Part shown: in pieces, positions 1 through 9,590 of the stretch
How the letters are laid out: every line of letters begins with the position of its first letter
How positions within the stretch are numbered: position 1 is the first letter of the stretch
Notes under the pieces: model-generated
The model's database searches: none
Seen by the model: only the letters and a program-made list of their open reading frames with translations
What the model was told of the DNA's origin: nothing
Position numbers and translations under genes: made by a program
Assembly: GCF_000482785.1 (NCBI RefSeq)
Contig: NZ_AXWS01000014.1
Location: forward strand, 124,001-188,000
Direction of reading: 5' to 3'
Length of the DNA stretch: 64,000 nt
From: Derxia gummosa DSM 723
GTDB lineage: Bacteria > Pseudomonadota > Gammaproteobacteria > Burkholderiales > Burkholderiaceae_E

Positions 1-1117
1 CCGCCCCGACCTCGACGGCCCGCAATGGCCCGACGCCAAGGCCAACGGCATCGAGTTCACCCAAGCGCCGGTGCTGCCGGACGGCCTCGTGTGGTGGTGG
101 CGCGCCGGCAAGATCCTGCCCTTCCTGCGCAATTCCAAGCCGCCGCTGTTCGACACCGATGCCAACTCGCGCGCCCGCGTGGCCGAGAGCGACGCGGTCA
201 TCATGACCGGCGGCGACGTCATCTCGCTCGACTACGGCCTGGTGTCGCTGTACGAGTGGAGCGGCTTCATCGAGAACGCCGCGCGCCAAGGCAAGAAGAC
301 CGTGCTGTGGGCGGCGTCGGTCGGCCCGTTCAAGGCCAATGCGGCGGTCGAGAAGATCATGGTCGATCACCTCAACGCCTATGACGCGATCACCGTGCGC
401 GAGACCGAGACGCTGGCCTATCTGCGCGGCATCGGCGTCAACAAGTCGGTGCTCGTCGCCGACCCGGCCTTCAACCTGCAACCGCAGGCCGTCGATTTCG
501 AGAAGTACCTGCCGCCAGGCGACCAGCCCGTGCTGGGCCTCAACGTCAGCCCGCTGATCCGCAAGTTCCGCCCCACGCCCGAAGCCGTCGAAAGCCTCGA
601 CGCCGACGTGGTGCGCTTCATCGAGAAGCTGGTGGACGAAGGCAAGTACCGCGTGCTGCTCGTGCCCCACGTCGATCCGCTCGACGGCGTGGCCGAGAAC
701 TCCGACTCGCACTACATGCGCGGCCTGAAGGCGCGCCTGGGCGACAAGGCGAACAAGGTCGGCATGCTGCCGCCCACCTTCAACGCCTCGCAGCTCAAGC
801 ATGTGATCTCGAAGCTGGCCGGCTTCATCGGTGCGCGCACTCACGCCACCATCGCCGCGATGTCGATGGGCGTGCCCTGCATCTCGATCGCTTATTCGGT
901 GAAAGCAAAAGGTCTTAACAAGGACTTGTTTGGGAACACCCGCTACGTGCTGGAAACTCCCAAGGTCAGTCTCGCCACTTTGTGTGACGCAGTCGCTCTT
1001 CTGGAGCAGGACGATGCGGTGATCCGCGCCTGCCTGGCTGACCGCATCCCGGTCTGGCGGAAGAATGCGTTCGGTTCCATCGACGCGCTCCAGCAAGTGC
1101 TGGCCGTCACCGCCTGA
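1..1117 (+). CDS. Polysaccharide pyruvyl transferase family protein (5' end outside window)
   Basis: The frame is open to the left edge (first full codon at base 2), so the true start lies upstream; 371 residues are visible. The family (PF04230) transfers pyruvate from PEP to sugars of exported polysaccharides, or acts in related glycan modification. Visible hallmarks are an early acidic/Gly-rich loop (GGDVISLDYG) and the late conserved stretch with GARTHATIAAMS followed by GVPCISIAYS, typical of the GT-B-like fold. The glycosyltransferase at 1155 follows by 37 bp in the same direction, so the pair is probably an operon for exopolysaccharide decoration. The stretch 900-1050 uses noticeably AT-richer codons than the rest of the gene. 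Family assignment is from recalled motifs; the sugar substrate is unknown. Confidence 0.82.
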   Translation, partial: RPDLDGPQWPDAKANGIEFTQAPVLPDGLVWWWRAGKILPFLRNSKPPLFDTDANSRARVAESDAVIMTGGDVISLDYGLVSLYEWSGFIENAARQGKKTVLWAASVGPFKANAAVEKIMVDHLNAYDAITVRETETLAYLRGIGVNKSVLVADPAFNLQPQAVDFEKYLPPGDQPVLGLNVSPLIRKFRPTPEAVESLDADVVRFIEKLVDEGKYRVLLVPHVDPLDGVAENSDSHYMRGLKARLGDKANKVGMLPPTFNASQLKHVISKLAGFIGARTHATIAAMSMGVPCISIAYSVKAKGLNKDLFGNTRYVLETPKVSLATLCDAVALLEQDDAVIRACLADRIPVWRKNAFGSIDALQQVLAVTA

Positions 1118-1154
1118 CCCCCCAGATCGCGAAGGACATACGAGGTAATCAGCC

Positions 1155-2162
1155 ATGGTCCGTGTGAGCGTCATCATCAAGGCCCTCAACGAGGAGAAGG
1201 GCATCGCGCGCGCGATCGAAAGCGCGCTCGCGGCGGTCGCCCCGCTCGGCGGCGAGGTCATCCTTGCCGATTCGCTGTCCACCGATCGGACCGTGGAGAT
1301 CGCCTCGCGCTATCCGATCCGCATCGTCCAGCTCGAATCGCCGTCCGACCGCTCCTGCGGCGTCGGCGCCCAGCTGGGCTACCAGTACGCGCGCGGCGAG
1401 TTCGTCTACATCCTCGACGGCGACATGATCATGAAGCCCGACTTCCTGGTCAGGGCCGTCGCGGCGATGGCCGACCGGCCCGAGGTCGCGGGCGTGGGCG
1501 GCATCGTGGTCGAGTGCAATACCGAGAGCCTCGAATTCCTGGCCCGCAAGAAGCGGGCGCCCAAGAACATGTCGCCCGGCGAAGTCGACCGGCTCGACAT
1601 GGGCGGCCTGTACCGCCGCAGCGCGCTGGAGCGCGTCGGCTACATGACCAACCGCCATCTGCATTCGTACGAGGAGCTTGAGCTGGGCGTGCGGCTGCGC
1701 GCGCGCGGCTACAAGCTCATGCGCATCGACTGCGAGGCGGTCGATCATTTCGGCCATTCCACGCCGGCCTACCAGCTGCTGGTGCGCCGCTGGCGCAGCA
1801 ACTACATCTGCGGCCTCGGCGAACTGGTACGCACCTCGCTCGGCCAGCCGCACATGACGCTGATCCTGCGCGAGCTGCGCGAGCTGTGGCTGTACGTCGC
1901 GGTGATCGGCTGGTGGGTGGCGCTGGCGGTGCTGCTGGCAACGGCGGTGGCAGTGCCCGACTACGCGATCGGCTTCGGCGCGGCCTTCATCGGCCTGCTG
2001 CTCGCACCGCTTGCAGCGATGACGATCCGCAAGCGGTCGGTGGTGGAGGCGTCGTATTCGGTCGTGTCGTGGAGCTTCAACGCGGCGGGGCTGCTGAAGG
2101 GCTTCTTCATGCGGCCGCGGCCGGCGGCGGATGCGATTCCGGCGAGCGTCATCCGCGATTGA
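1155..2162 (+). CDS. Family 2 glycosyltransferase with C-terminal membrane segments
   Basis: 335 residues. The N-terminus is a GT-A domain: SVIIKALNEEKGI at residues 5-17, the nucleotide-contacting ADSLSTDRT around 38-46 and the metal-binding DGD at 88-90. The C-terminal third has two hydrophobic segments (about 241-264 and 266-290) that would anchor it in the inner membrane. It probably adds a sugar to a lipid-linked exopolysaccharide intermediate on the cytoplasmic face. It follows the pyruvyl transferase by 37 bp and probably shares its transcript. It ends just before the first copy of the dispersed repeat element and is convergent with the ribonucleotide reductase gene. Donor and acceptor sugars cannot be read from sequence. 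Confidence 0.85.
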   Translation: MVRVSVIIKALNEEKGIARAIESALAAVAPLGGEVILADSLSTDRTVEIASRYPIRIVQLESPSDRSCGVGAQLGYQYARGEFVYILDGDMIMKPDFLVRAVAAMADRPEVAGVGGIVVECNTESLEFLARKKRAPKNMSPGEVDRLDMGGLYRRSALERVGYMTNRHLHSYEELELGVRLRARGYKLMRIDCEAVDHFGHSTPAYQLLVRRWRSNYICGLGELVRTSLGQPHMTLILRELRELWLYVAVIGWWVALAVLLATAVAVPDYAIGFGAAFIGLLLAPLAAMTIRKRSVVEASYSVVSWSFNAAGLLKGFFMRPRPAADAIPASVIRD

Positions 2163-2235
2163 TCCGGCATCGGCTTCGGCTCTTGCTTGATGGCAGGGTC
2201 CGGTGCGGGGTGGGGATCGGCGGGGCGCGGGGTGA

Positions 2236-2392
2236 CTGGAGCGCCCGCCGCCCACGGCGGCGGGTTCCCTCGCTGCCTTCGGTAGCCCGGTGGCCCGGCC
2301 TGCCAACTCAGCCCGCTGCGCGGGCTTCAAACAGGCAGGCCTGAACGCCTGCGGCGTTCACCACCGTCTACCTCGTTCGCTCGGCGCTCCAG
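2236..2392 (-). repeat. Structured module M1 of the dispersed element
   Basis: Read on the minus strand this is homologous to the modules at 2677-2835 and 9591-9751. In plus-strand coordinates its stems are: hairpin C 2244-2252 with 2256-2264; stem D 2297-2304 (GGCCTGCC) with 2334-2341 (GGCAGGCC); hairpin B 2311-2316 with 2320-2325; hairpin A 2343-2349 with 2353-2359. All are perfect pairings, although their sequences differ from the other two modules. The unpaired GTTTGA and TGAGTT flanking hairpin B are conserved in all three copies. Confidence 0.7.
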
Positions 2393-2542
2393 ACCCCCAC
2401 GCCCCGCCCATCCCCACCCCGCACCTCCGCGCTGCGTTGACGCCCATTGGGCCGCTGTGCGGCCCTCGGGCTCGTAGCACGCGTAGGCCGATTGAGGAAT
2501 GGGGTGCTCGCTCATGCGTCTGAGCCTGAGCCTGCTCGCCAC

Positions 2543-2566
2543 GACTGCGACTGCGACTGCGACTGC
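2543..2566 (+). repeat. GACTGC hexanucleotide tandem repeat, 4 units
   Basis: Four perfect tandem copies of GACTGC, followed by the conserved ATTCAACAGTCCCGCACATCG that also follows the array in the other element copy, which has eight units. It behaves as a variable-number tandem repeat and could vary by replication slippage. Confidence 0.9.
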
Positions 2567-2676
2567 ATTCAACAGTCCCGCACATCGCCCAAGCCCACGC
2601 AAGGGTCGCGTAGCGGCCCCATCAGCCGTCGTACCTTAAAGGTGTCGCGGAGCGGGGAGTGGCGCGGGCGGGGCGT

Positions 2677-2835
2677 CTGGTGCGCCGAGCGAACGAGGTA
2701 GGCGCGGGCAAACGGCCGCAGGCCGTTTAGGCGTCGCTGTTTGAGCGCCACGCAGTGGCGCGAGTTGCGACGCCGGGCCGGCGAGCTACCGAAGGCAGCG
2801 AGGGAAGCCTCGCGCACAGCGCGAGGCCGCTCCAG
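2677..2835 (+). repeat. Structured module M2 of the dispersed element
   Basis: Stems: hairpin A AAACGGCC 2710-2717 with GGCCGTTT 2721-2728; stem D GGCGTCGC 2730-2737 with GCGACGCC 2767-2774, enclosing hairpin B GCGCCAC 2745-2751 with GTGGCGC 2755-2761; hairpin C GCCTCGCGC 2807-2815 with GCGCGAGGC 2819-2827. An outer CTGG.GCG and CGCTCCAG may close the whole fold. The layout is a multibranched structure of about 160 nt. Compared with M3, stems B and D have changed on both sides so that pairing is kept. Confidence 0.7.
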
Positions 2836-2886
2836 CCGCCCCACCCGCGTCCCTCCCTGCTCCGCGACACAGCCAAGAAAAGGCCC

Positions 2887-5800
2887 TCACCCGCAGGCGC
2901 CGATGTGCCCGCAAGCCGTGCAGTACTCGCACCCATCCTTCTTGATGAGCGCCGCATTCCCGCATTCCGGGCACACCTTTCCGTGCATCGCCGGTCGCGC
3001 CTCGGCCTTGGCCTCCTCGGCGCGCGCCCGGGCCGCCGCCACGTCCACCAGCCCGGTCGGATTCAGCGGCTGACCGCGCTCGTCGAGGATGCCGAGCATG
3101 CGGTAGCGGTGCAGGATCAGCGCCGCCACGTAAGCGACCGTACTCGGCCAGGTCTGCGAGCGCGGATGCTTGCCGGTATCGCCCGGCACGCGCGCCATGA
3201 AGTCGCCGAGCGGCTCGGCGAACTTGAGCAGCTTGCGCAGCTTGAGCCCGATCCACGCCGGGTCGATCACATGCATGTCGATCGACAGCACCTTGCACAG
3301 TCCGTCGAGCGCGCGCGGATATTCGCCCGCGAGCCACATCGAGTACGGGCGGCGCAGGCCGTCGCCGAGGTCCAGCTCCTTGAGGCCGAGCACGAAGTCG
3401 TCGCCGGTGGCGTCGTTGCGCACGTCCACGGTCCAGCTCAGCGTCCCTTCGGTGCCGGTCTTGGGTTCGCGCGCGAACATGAGCGCGTCCATCAGCGGCG
3501 TCTCGCCGCCGGCGTCGTCCCAGGCGCTGAGCTTTTCGAGCCGCCACTTCACCAGATGCGCGAAGCCGGCGACGAGGCTGGGCATGCGGCGCAGCTCGCC
3601 GTCGGGCGGCATCGGCATCTCGAAATAGTCGTCGCCGCGCAGGCGCATGAGCGCCTCGATCTTGCGGCGCACCCAGGCGCGGTCCTGGCTGCGCAGGTCC
3701 ACCGACAGCGTCTTGGCCAACGCGCCGAGCGCGCGCGGCTGCTCGCTGCCGTTCACCCACACCTCGAAGGGCTGCTGGCTGGTGTGGCGGCCGGTCTTCT
3801 TCGCCAGATGGCTGACGAACACCGCGAAGGCGCCCATCGGATGCTCGATGAACTCGCTCACCCAACCTTCGGCGCCGCGCGGCAGGCTCGGGCGGTCGGG
3901 CCATTGCAGCGTGCCGACCACCTGCTTCTGCGGCAGTTCGACGCGCAGGCGGCGGTCCACCTCGGCGGCGTAGGCGATGGGCGCGCCGGCCGGCGTGCGG
4001 CCGGGGCCGATTTCGGGGAAGGCCGAAGCTTCGCCGCCGGCGTCGATGCCGGGCAGCAGGCCGTCCGCGCCGCCGGCCGCCGCGTGTGCGGCATCGACCG
4101 GATGCGCGAGGCCGGACAGCAGCTCGGGCGCGACGGGCTGGGCGCCGGGCGGCACGGGCACGGTGGCGGTCGCCGGCTTGGGCGGCGCCTCGGCGGGCTT
4201 GGGCGTGTCGGCGACGAGCACCGCACCGAGCACGCTGTTGGGCCGGTAGGTGGTGATGCCCTTGAGGCGCCGCTTCCAGGCGTCGAAGTAGAGGCTCTTG
4301 AAGTCCTCGAACGGATAGTCCTCGGGCACGTTGACCGTCTTGCTGATCGCGGTGTCGATGTAGGGCGCGACGGTGGCGACCATCTCCAGATGGTCGGCGG
4401 CGCTCATCTCCAGCGCGGTCACGAACCAGGCGGGCAGCGGCGCGGGCTTGCCGTCGTGCGAAGGGTGCAGCGCCTGGTAGAGGCGGTAGGCGTGGTCCTC
4501 GACGCGGTATTCGCGCATCGAGTTGTCGGGCTCGCGCTTGCGGCGGGTGTACCACCACGAGAACGGCGGCTCGATGCCGTTGGAAGCGTTGTCGGCGAAG
4601 GCGAGGCTGATGGTGCCGGTGGGCGCGATCGACAGCAGATGGCTGTTGCGGATGCCGTGCTCGCGGATCTCGGCCTTGATGTCGTCGGGCAGGCGCGAGG
4701 CGAAGTTGCGGCCGCCCAGATAGTGCTCGGCGTCGAACTTCGGGAAGCGGCCCTTCTCCTTGGCGAGGCCGACGCTGGCGCGGTAGGCGGCGTCGCGCAT
4801 CGCGGCGGAAATCTCCTGCGCCATCGCCCGGCCCTCGGCCGAGTTGTAGGCGAGGCGCAGCATCGGCAGCGCGTCGCCGAGGCCGGTGAAGCCGAGGCCG
4901 ACGCGGCGCTTGGCGGCGGCTTCGGCCTGCTGCTGGGCAAGCGGCCACACGGTGGCGTCGAGCACGTTGTCGAGCATGCGGATCGCCACGCCCACCGTGT
5001 CGGCGAAGCGCTCGAAGTTGAAGCGCGCGAATTCGGTGAAGGGATTGTCGACGAAGCCGCACAGACTGATCGAGCCGAGGTCGCAGCAGCCGTAGTCAGG
5101 CAGAGGCTGTTCCCCGCAGGGGTTGGTGCTCTCGATCCGCTCGCAGTACCAGAGGTTGTTGTCCTCGTTGATGCGGTCGAGGAAGAGCACGCCCGGCTCG
5201 GCATGGTTGTAGGTGCTCTCCATGATCTGCGACCAGATCTCGCGCGCCTTGACGCGGCGGTACACGTACTGGCCGTCGGCGCGCTGCTCGGGCTGCTGGC
5301 CGGCCGGCACGCGCGGCGCGACCGAATGCACGAGCTCCCAGTCGCCGTCGGACTCGACGGCCTGCATGAAGCCGTCGGTCACGCCGACGCTCATGTTGAA
5401 GTTGGTCAGGCTGCCGTCGCGCTTGGCGTGGATGAAGTCGAGCACGTCGGGATGATCGACGCGCAGCACGCCCATCTGGGCGCCGCGCCGCGAGCCGGCG
5501 CTCTCGACCGTTGAGCAGCTCTGGTCGAACACCCGCATGTAGCTGATCGGGCCGCTCGCCGCGCTCTGGGTGCCGGCCACGAAGGCGCCCTTAGGCCGGA
5601 TGCGCGAGAAGTCGTAGCCCACGCCGCCGCCGCGCCGCATCGTCTCGGCGGCCTCAAGCAGCGCGCCGTAGATGCCCGGCTTGCCATCCTTGGTGGACGA
5701 CACCGAATCGCCCACCGGCTGCACGAAGCAGTTGATGAGCGTGGCCTGCAACTCCGTGCCGGCGGCCGAGTTGATGCGCCCGCCGGGGATGAAGCCGTCC

Positions 5801-6054
5801 ACCAGCGCCTGGTAGAAGCGCTCCTCCCACGCGGGCGGATCGGCCTCGACGGCGGCGAGCGCGCGCGCCACGCGGCGGCGCACGTCCTGGATCGAGGTCT
5901 CGCCGTTCTTGGCGTACTTCTCGATCAGCACGTCGCGGCTGACTTCCTGCGCCGGCAGCTCGACGGGCGTGTCGAACAGCGGCGCCTGGGCGATCGTGGG
6001 GCGGCTGGCAGAGGGTGTTGCGGGGGCGTTCAGGCGGGCGTCACCGAGCTTCAT
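2887..6054 (-). CDS. nrdJ: Adenosylcobalamin-dependent (class II) ribonucleotide reductase
   Basis: 1055 residues. It reduces ribonucleotides to deoxyribonucleotides through a B12-generated thiyl radical, without needing oxygen. The active site is recognisable: NPCGEQPL at 311-318 gives N311, catalytic C313 and E315, and the redox pair is C109 (in INCFVQ) and C324 (eleven residues after C313, as in the family). The middle and C-terminal part is long, with an Ala/Pro-rich linker around 620-680 followed by TSCPD-type domains. The protein ends in a Cys-rich zinc-ribbon-like tail (CPECGN, then [14 protein letters not shown]). The start MKLGDARL fits the usual family start. No cobalamin riboswitch was recognised upstream. 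The gene is monocistronic and convergent with the glycosyltransferase across the repeat element. Confidence 0.95.
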   Translation of the reverse strand: MKLGDARLNAPATPSASRPTIAQAPLFDTPVELPAQEVSRDVLIEKYAKNGETSIQDVRRRVARALAAVEADPPAWEERFYQALVDGFIPGGRINSAAGTELQATLINCFVQPVGDSVSSTKDGKPGIYGALLEAAETMRRGGGVGYDFSRIRPKGAFVAGTQSAASGPISYMRVFDQSCSTVESAGSRRGAQMGVLRVDHPDVLDFIHAKRDGSLTNFNMSVGVTDGFMQAVESDGDWELVHSVAPRVPAGQQPEQRADGQYVYRRVKAREIWSQIMESTYNHAEPGVLFLDRINEDNNLWYCERIESTNPCGEQPLPDYGCCDLGSISLCGFVDNPFTEFARFNFERFADTVGVAIRMLDNVLDATVWPLAQQQAEAAAKRRVGLGFTGLGDALPMLRLAYNSAEGRAMAQEISAAMRDAAYRASVGLAKEKGRFPKFDAEHYLGGRNFASRLPDDIKAEIREHGIRNSHLLSIAPTGTISLAFADNASNGIEPPFSWWYTRRKREPDNSMREYRVEDHAYRLYQALHPSHDGKPAPLPAWFVTALEMSAADHLEMVATVAPYIDTAISKTVNVPEDYPFEDFKSLYFDAWKRRLKGITTYRPNSVLGAVLVADTPKPAEAPPKPATATVPVPPGAQPVAPELLSGLAHPVDAAHAAAGGADGLLPGIDAGGEASAFPEIGPGRTPAGAPIAYAAEVDRRLRVELPQKQVVGTLQWPDRPSLPRGAEGWVSEFIEHPMGAFAVFVSHLAKKTGRHTSQQPFEVWVNGSEQPRALGALAKTLSVDLRSQDRAWVRRKIEALMRLRGDDYFEMPMPPDGELRRMPSLVAGFAHLVKWRLEKLSAWDDAGGETPLMDALMFAREPKTGTEGTLSWTVDVRNDATGDDFVLGLKELDLGDGLRRPYSMWLAGEYPRALDGLCKVLSIDMHVIDPAWIGLKLRKLLKFAEPLGDFMARVPGDTGKHPRSQTWPSTVAYVAALILHRYRMLGILDERGQPLNPTGLVDVAAARARAEEAKAEARPAMHGKVCPECGNAALIKKDGCEYCTACGHIGACG

Positions 6055-6336
6055 GTGCGGGTCCGAAGTGCGGGGCAGGCGGGAAAAGGTCAGCCCGACA
6101 TGCTACGCGCCCGCCGCCACCAGCCCGCGCTTCACCCCACCGTCCGCACCGGCGGCGCGCCCGTCCGCCACCGCACCGGACACACAGCGCCATGACGCCG
6201 ACGGCCGGCGGGCAAGGCAGTGCGAACCACCTCCCACGAGGTGACAAAATTCACGATGCTGCAAGAAATCGTCACCGCGCGGCAGGCGTCGGCAGGCCTG
6301 AAGACACTGGCGATCGCATCAGGACAGACCAAGAAC

Positions 6337-7569
6337 ATGAGTACTCCCCAGCGCGCGACCGCCGCCGTCGCCGCGCCCGCGCTAGCGGGCTTTTCCGTCG
6401 GCTACGCGGCCTGGCTCGACCTCATCCGAGGCGCGATGGCGCTGGTCGTGCTGGCACATCACGTGGCGATCCTCGCGCTCGGCGTGCCCGAGCATGCCGA
6501 TGCCATCAGCTATGCCGAGTGGTACCAGCAGGCGATGGTGCTGTTCGCCAACGCGGGCCACGGCGCGGTGATGGTGTTCTTCGTGCTGAGCGGCTTTCTC
6601 GTCGGCGGGCCAATGCTGGCGCGCGAACGGGCGGGCAGTTTCTGCTGGCGCCGCTATCTGGCGGCGCGCATGGCCCGCATCCTGCCGGTATCGCTGCTGG
6701 CGACGCTGACGGCGCTGATGGCGGCCTGGGCGATCGGCGCGCTCCAGGCCGGCGATCCGGTGCTGTTTCGCGCCGACTTCTACTGGGGCATGGCGACCGC
6801 CGACGCCTTCGAACCGCTGCGCGTGCTGGCCCACCTCTTCCTGCTCCAGCCCTTCACCGAGCTGATGCCGACCAACGCGCCGCTGTGGAGCCTGCCGAAC
6901 GAGTGGTGGTACTACCTCGTCTTCCCCTGCCTGGTGATCGGCGTGGGCCGGCGCCGCGTCGGCTGGCTGCTGCTGGCGCTGCTCGCGGGCTGGCTGATGC
7001 TGCGCACGCGCCAGCACTGGATGTTCGTCGGCCGCTTCGGCGTGTGGATGCTCGGCGCCTTCGCCCACGCGGCGGTGCTGAGGCTGGCGGCGCTGCCGGC
7101 GGTGCGCTCGCGCGGTTACTGGTCGACGCTGATCGGTGGCACGGCGGTGCTGCTCGCGGCGGGTCTCGCCTGGCTGCCGGCGCGCTGGGAGGACGGCTAT
7201 CTGCGCACAGACCTGCTCACGGGTCTGGGCACGACGCTCGTGCTGCTGCTGCTCGCGCGCTTCGGCCGGCCGCTGTGGACGCCGGTCGCGCACGCGGCCG
7301 AGCGGCTCGCGAGCGTGAGCTTCTCGGTGTACGCCTTCCATGTGCCCTTGCTGCTCGTGCTGCTGACCGCGGTCGGCTACGGCGACCGTTACGTGGAGTT
7401 CGACGCGGCGGGCGTGGCCTTCGGCTTCTCGCTGATGGGCGTGCTCATCGCCGCCTGCCTCGGCTTCTGGGCCATCGGCGAACGTCACACGCCGCGCCTG
7501 CGGGTCTGGCTCGAAGGCCGGCTCGAACGGCTGTCGACGCGCATGCGCGCGTCGCTGGCGCGCGGCTGA
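6337..7569 (+). CDS. Acyltransferase 3 family membrane protein
   Basis: 410 residues from the chosen ATG. This integral membrane family (PF01757) O-acylates sugars of surface or secreted polysaccharides. The N-terminal signature YAAWLDLIRGAMALVVLAHH is the family's first helix, with the conserved Arg (R31) and the His pair (H41/H42) implicated in acyl transfer. Roughly ten hydrophobic segments follow through residue 395. I chose the ATG at 6337, preceded by AGGACAG, because the protein from there looks complete; a GTG at 6220 and an ATG at 6256 are in frame and would add 39 or 27 residues. It may serve the same polysaccharide as the flanking sugar genes. Confidence 0.85.
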   Translation: MSTPQRATAAVAAPALAGFSVGYAAWLDLIRGAMALVVLAHHVAILALGVPEHADAISYAEWYQQAMVLFANAGHGAVMVFFVLSGFLVGGPMLARERAGSFCWRRYLAARMARILPVSLLATLTALMAAWAIGALQAGDPVLFRADFYWGMATADAFEPLRVLAHLFLLQPFTELMPTNAPLWSLPNEWWYYLVFPCLVIGVGRRRVGWLLLALLAGWLMLRTRQHWMFVGRFGVWMLGAFAHAAVLRLAALPAVRSRGYWSTLIGGTAVLLAAGLAWLPARWEDGYLRTDLLTGLGTTLVLLLLARFGRPLWTPVAHAAERLASVSFSVYAFHVPLLLVLLTAVGYGDRYVEFDAAGVAFGFSLMGVLIAACLGFWAIGERHTPRLRVWLEGRLERLSTRMRASLARG

Positions 7570-7730
7570 AACCGGACGGTCGGGCGGCGCGGCCGCGCCG
7601 ACCCCGCTGCTAGACTCGCCCGCACCCGCCACCGGCGCGGGCCGATGCGCGCGGCGCGTCGCCCGCGCCGGCGCGCATTCCCCGCCGCCCTCGCGCGGCG
7701 CGCCTGCTCCACCTCCGCAAGCCTCCCGCC

Positions 7731-9176
7731 ATGACCACCGCGCTGAACATCGTCGTCCTCGCCGCAGGACGCGGCAAACGCATGCACTCCGATCTGCCCA
7801 AGGTGCTGCACACCCTCGCCGGCAAGCCCCTGCTCGGCCATGTGCTCGACACCGCGCGCGGCCTCGCGCCGGGCCGGCTCGCGGTCGTGATCGGCCACGG
7901 CGGCGAGCTGGTGCGCACGGCCTTCGACGACGGCACGGCAAGCAGCCCGCCCGCGCCCGGCGCGGCCAGCGCAAGCAGCGCCACGCCGACCGCCGCGACC
8001 GACCCCACGCCCATCCGCTGGGCCATCCAGGCCGAGCAGCTCGGTACCGGCCACGCCGTCATGCAGGCCCTGCCCGAACTCGACGACGCCGCGCCCACGC
8101 TCGTGCTCTACGGCGACGTGCCGCTCACCCGCGCCGACACCCTGCTGCGCCTCGTCACCCTGGCCGGCAGCGACAAGCTCGCCATCCTCACCGCCCACCT
8201 CGGCGACCCGACCGGCTACGGCCGCATCGTGCGCGAGGGCGGCGCCATCGCCCGCATCGTCGAGCACAAGGACGCGAGCCCCGACGAGCGCGCCATCACC
8301 GAGATCAACACCGGCGTGCTGGTCGTGCCCACGCCCTTCCTGCGCCGCGCGCTCGCCAGCCTGCGCAACGACAACGCCCAGGGCGAGTACTACCTGACCG
8401 ACGTGATCGGCATGGCCGTCGCCGAAGGCATCGCGATCGAATCGACCCAGCCCGACGACAACTGGGAGATCGAGGGCGTGAACTCGCGCGTCCAGCTCGC
8501 GACGCTGGAGCGCGTGCATCAGCACAAGCTCGCCGCCGACCTGCTGGAGCGCGGCGTCGCGCTGGCCGACCCGGCGCGCATCGACGTGCGCGGCACGCTG
8601 GTGTGCGGGCGCGACGTGTTCATCGACGTGGGCTGCGTGTTCGAAGGCGCGGTCAGCCTCGCCGACGGCGTGCGCGTCGGCCCCTACGCGGTGCTGCGCA
8701 ACGTCACGGTCGGCGCCGGCACGCGCGTCGATGCCTTCTGCCATCTGGAAGACGCGGCCATCGGTGCAAGCGCTGTCATCGGGCCCTACGCGCGGCTGCG
8801 TCCGGGCACGAAGCTGAGCGACGAGGTGCACATCGGCAACTTCGTCGAGGTGAAGAACGGCCAGCTCGGCCACGGCAGCAAGGCCAATCACCTGAGCTAC
8901 ATCGGCGACGCGACCGTCGGCGCGCGCGTCAACATCGGCGCCGGCACGATCACCTGCAACTACGACGGTGCCAACAAGCACCGCACGGTCATCGAGGATG
9001 ACGTGCACATCGGCAGCGACACGCAGCTGGTGGCGCCGGTGACGGTGGGGGCGGGGTCGACCGTCGCGGCCGGCACCACCGTCTGGCGCGACACGCCGGC
9101 GAATGCGCTGATCCTCAACGGGAAGACGCAGGTGGCGCGGGAGGGGTGGCAGCGGCCGGTCAAGAAGAAGGGCTGA
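7731..9176 (+). CDS. glmU: Bifunctional UDP-GlcNAc pyrophosphorylase / glucosamine-1-phosphate acetyltransferase
   Basis: 481 residues. It makes UDP-N-acetylglucosamine from glucosamine-1-phosphate in two steps, feeding peptidoglycan, LPS and probably the exopolysaccharides here. The uridylyltransferase domain begins with LAAGRGKRM and LPKVLH (residues 10-26) and carries [11 protein letters not shown] and YGDVPL. The C-terminal half has the hexapeptide periodicity of a left-handed beta-helix with [10 protein letters not shown] and NHLSYIGD, the acetyltransferase site. Unlike the usual protein it has an Ala/Ser/Pro/Thr-rich insertion of about 20 residues near residues 65-88, between the GHGG and IQAEQ segments. 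In many beta-proteobacteria glmU lies next to an AsnC regulator and glmS; here the second polysaccharide operon separates them. Confidence 0.96.
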   Translation: MTTALNIVVLAAGRGKRMHSDLPKVLHTLAGKPLLGHVLDTARGLAPGRLAVVIGHGGELVRTAFDDGTASSPPAPGAASASSATPTAATDPTPIRWAIQAEQLGTGHAVMQALPELDDAAPTLVLYGDVPLTRADTLLRLVTLAGSDKLAILTAHLGDPTGYGRIVREGGAIARIVEHKDASPDERAITEINTGVLVVPTPFLRRALASLRNDNAQGEYYLTDVIGMAVAEGIAIESTQPDDNWEIEGVNSRVQLATLERVHQHKLAADLLERGVALADPARIDVRGTLVCGRDVFIDVGCVFEGAVSLADGVRVGPYAVLRNVTVGAGTRVDAFCHLEDAAIGASAVIGPYARLRPGTKLSDEVHIGNFVEVKNGQLGHGSKANHLSYIGDATVGARVNIGAGTITCNYDGANKHRTVIEDDVHIGSDTQLVAPVTVGAGSTVAAGTTVWRDTPANALILNGKTQVAREGWQRPVKKKG

Positions 9177-9199
9177 GGGCTTTGTGAGGGGTCCGGCGC

Positions 9200-9294
9200 G
9201 GGGTGGGGATGAGCGGGGCGCGGGGTGACTGGAGCGGCCTCGCGCATCGCGCGAGGCCGCTCCAGTCACCCCGCGCCCCGCTCATCCCCACCCC
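9200..9294. terminator. Perfect 95-bp palindrome (46-bp arms, 3-nt loop) after glmU
   Basis: Base 9200 pairs with 9294 and so on inward to 9245 with 9249, leaving only ATC unpaired. The arms contain GGAGCGGCCTCGCGC and its complement, which is the sequence of hairpin C of the structured modules plus the outer inverted repeat. It therefore looks like a first module of the element that has collapsed onto its own inverted ends. It starts 23 bp after the glmU stop codon and could end transcripts from both sides, although it has no U-tract. Confidence 0.8.
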
Positions 9295-9432
9295 ACCCCA
9301 CCCCACCCCTCCGCGCTGCGTTGACGCCCATTGGGCCGCTGTGCGGCCCTCGGGCTCGTGCCACGCGTCGACTGATTGGTGGGTGGGTTGCTTGCTCACT
9401 CGCCTGAGCCTGACGTTGAGCCTGCTCTTCGC

Positions 9433-9480
9433 GACTGCGACTGCGACTGCGACTGCGACTGCGACTGCGACTGCGACTGC
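9433..9480 (+). repeat. GACTGC hexanucleotide tandem repeat, 8 units
   Basis: Eight perfect GACTGC units, twice the number in the other copy, in the same sequence context (ATTCAACAGTCCCGCACATCG follows). On either strand the array gives only dipeptide-repeat translations (DC, AT, SR, AV), so coding is unlikely. Confidence 0.92.
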
Positions 9481-9590
9481 ATTCAACAGTCCCGCACATC
9501 GCCCGAGCCCATGCAAGGGCCGCGCAGCGGCCCCATCAGCCGTCGAACCTTAACGTTGTCGCGGAGCGGGGAGGGGCGCGGGCGGGGCGT

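Larger units (their letters stand above)
2202..2870. repeat. Dispersed composite repeat element, copy 1
   Basis: This gene-free stretch between two convergent genes matches 9200-9785. It has three parts. The first is a module (2236-2392) inside the inverted repeat GGTGCGGGGTGGGGA (2202-2216 and 2411-2425). The second is a conserved spacer (about 2427-2640) with a GACTGC tandem array. The third is a second module in opposite orientation (2677-2835) inside the inverted repeat GTGTCGCGGAGC (2642-2653 and 2859-2870). Open frames across it show repeat-driven low complexity and are not treated as genes. It resembles a compound REP/MITE-like element, but I do not recognise the family. Confidence 0.8.

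Noticed and set aside
2755-5514. Very long plus-strand open frame (about 919 codons) opposite nrdJ
   Set aside because: High GC leaves few stop codons; nrdJ on the other strand has complete catalytic motifs, and the plus frame is His/Arg/Val-rich without any family pattern. The same applies to long antisense frames opposite the PKS genes (for example 38960-41374 and 47797-51150).
6055-6336. Cobalamin riboswitch before the B12-dependent nrdJ
   Set aside because: No B12-box-like sequence or plausible fold was recognised in the upstream region.
7576-7617. Terminator hairpin and extended -10 promoter (TGCTAGACT) between the acyltransferase and glmU
   Set aside because: The hairpin has no real loop in its best pairing and the -10 has no matching -35, so neither was strong enough to list.
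2543-9480. CRISPR array
   Set aside because: The repeats are contiguous 6-mers without spacers; no cas genes are present.
9266-9553. Possible proteins with RS, AV or DC dipeptide repeats across the hexamer arrays
   Set aside because: They are frame-by-frame translations of the GACTGC array and flanking inverted repeats; no consistent frame is conserved between the two element copies.
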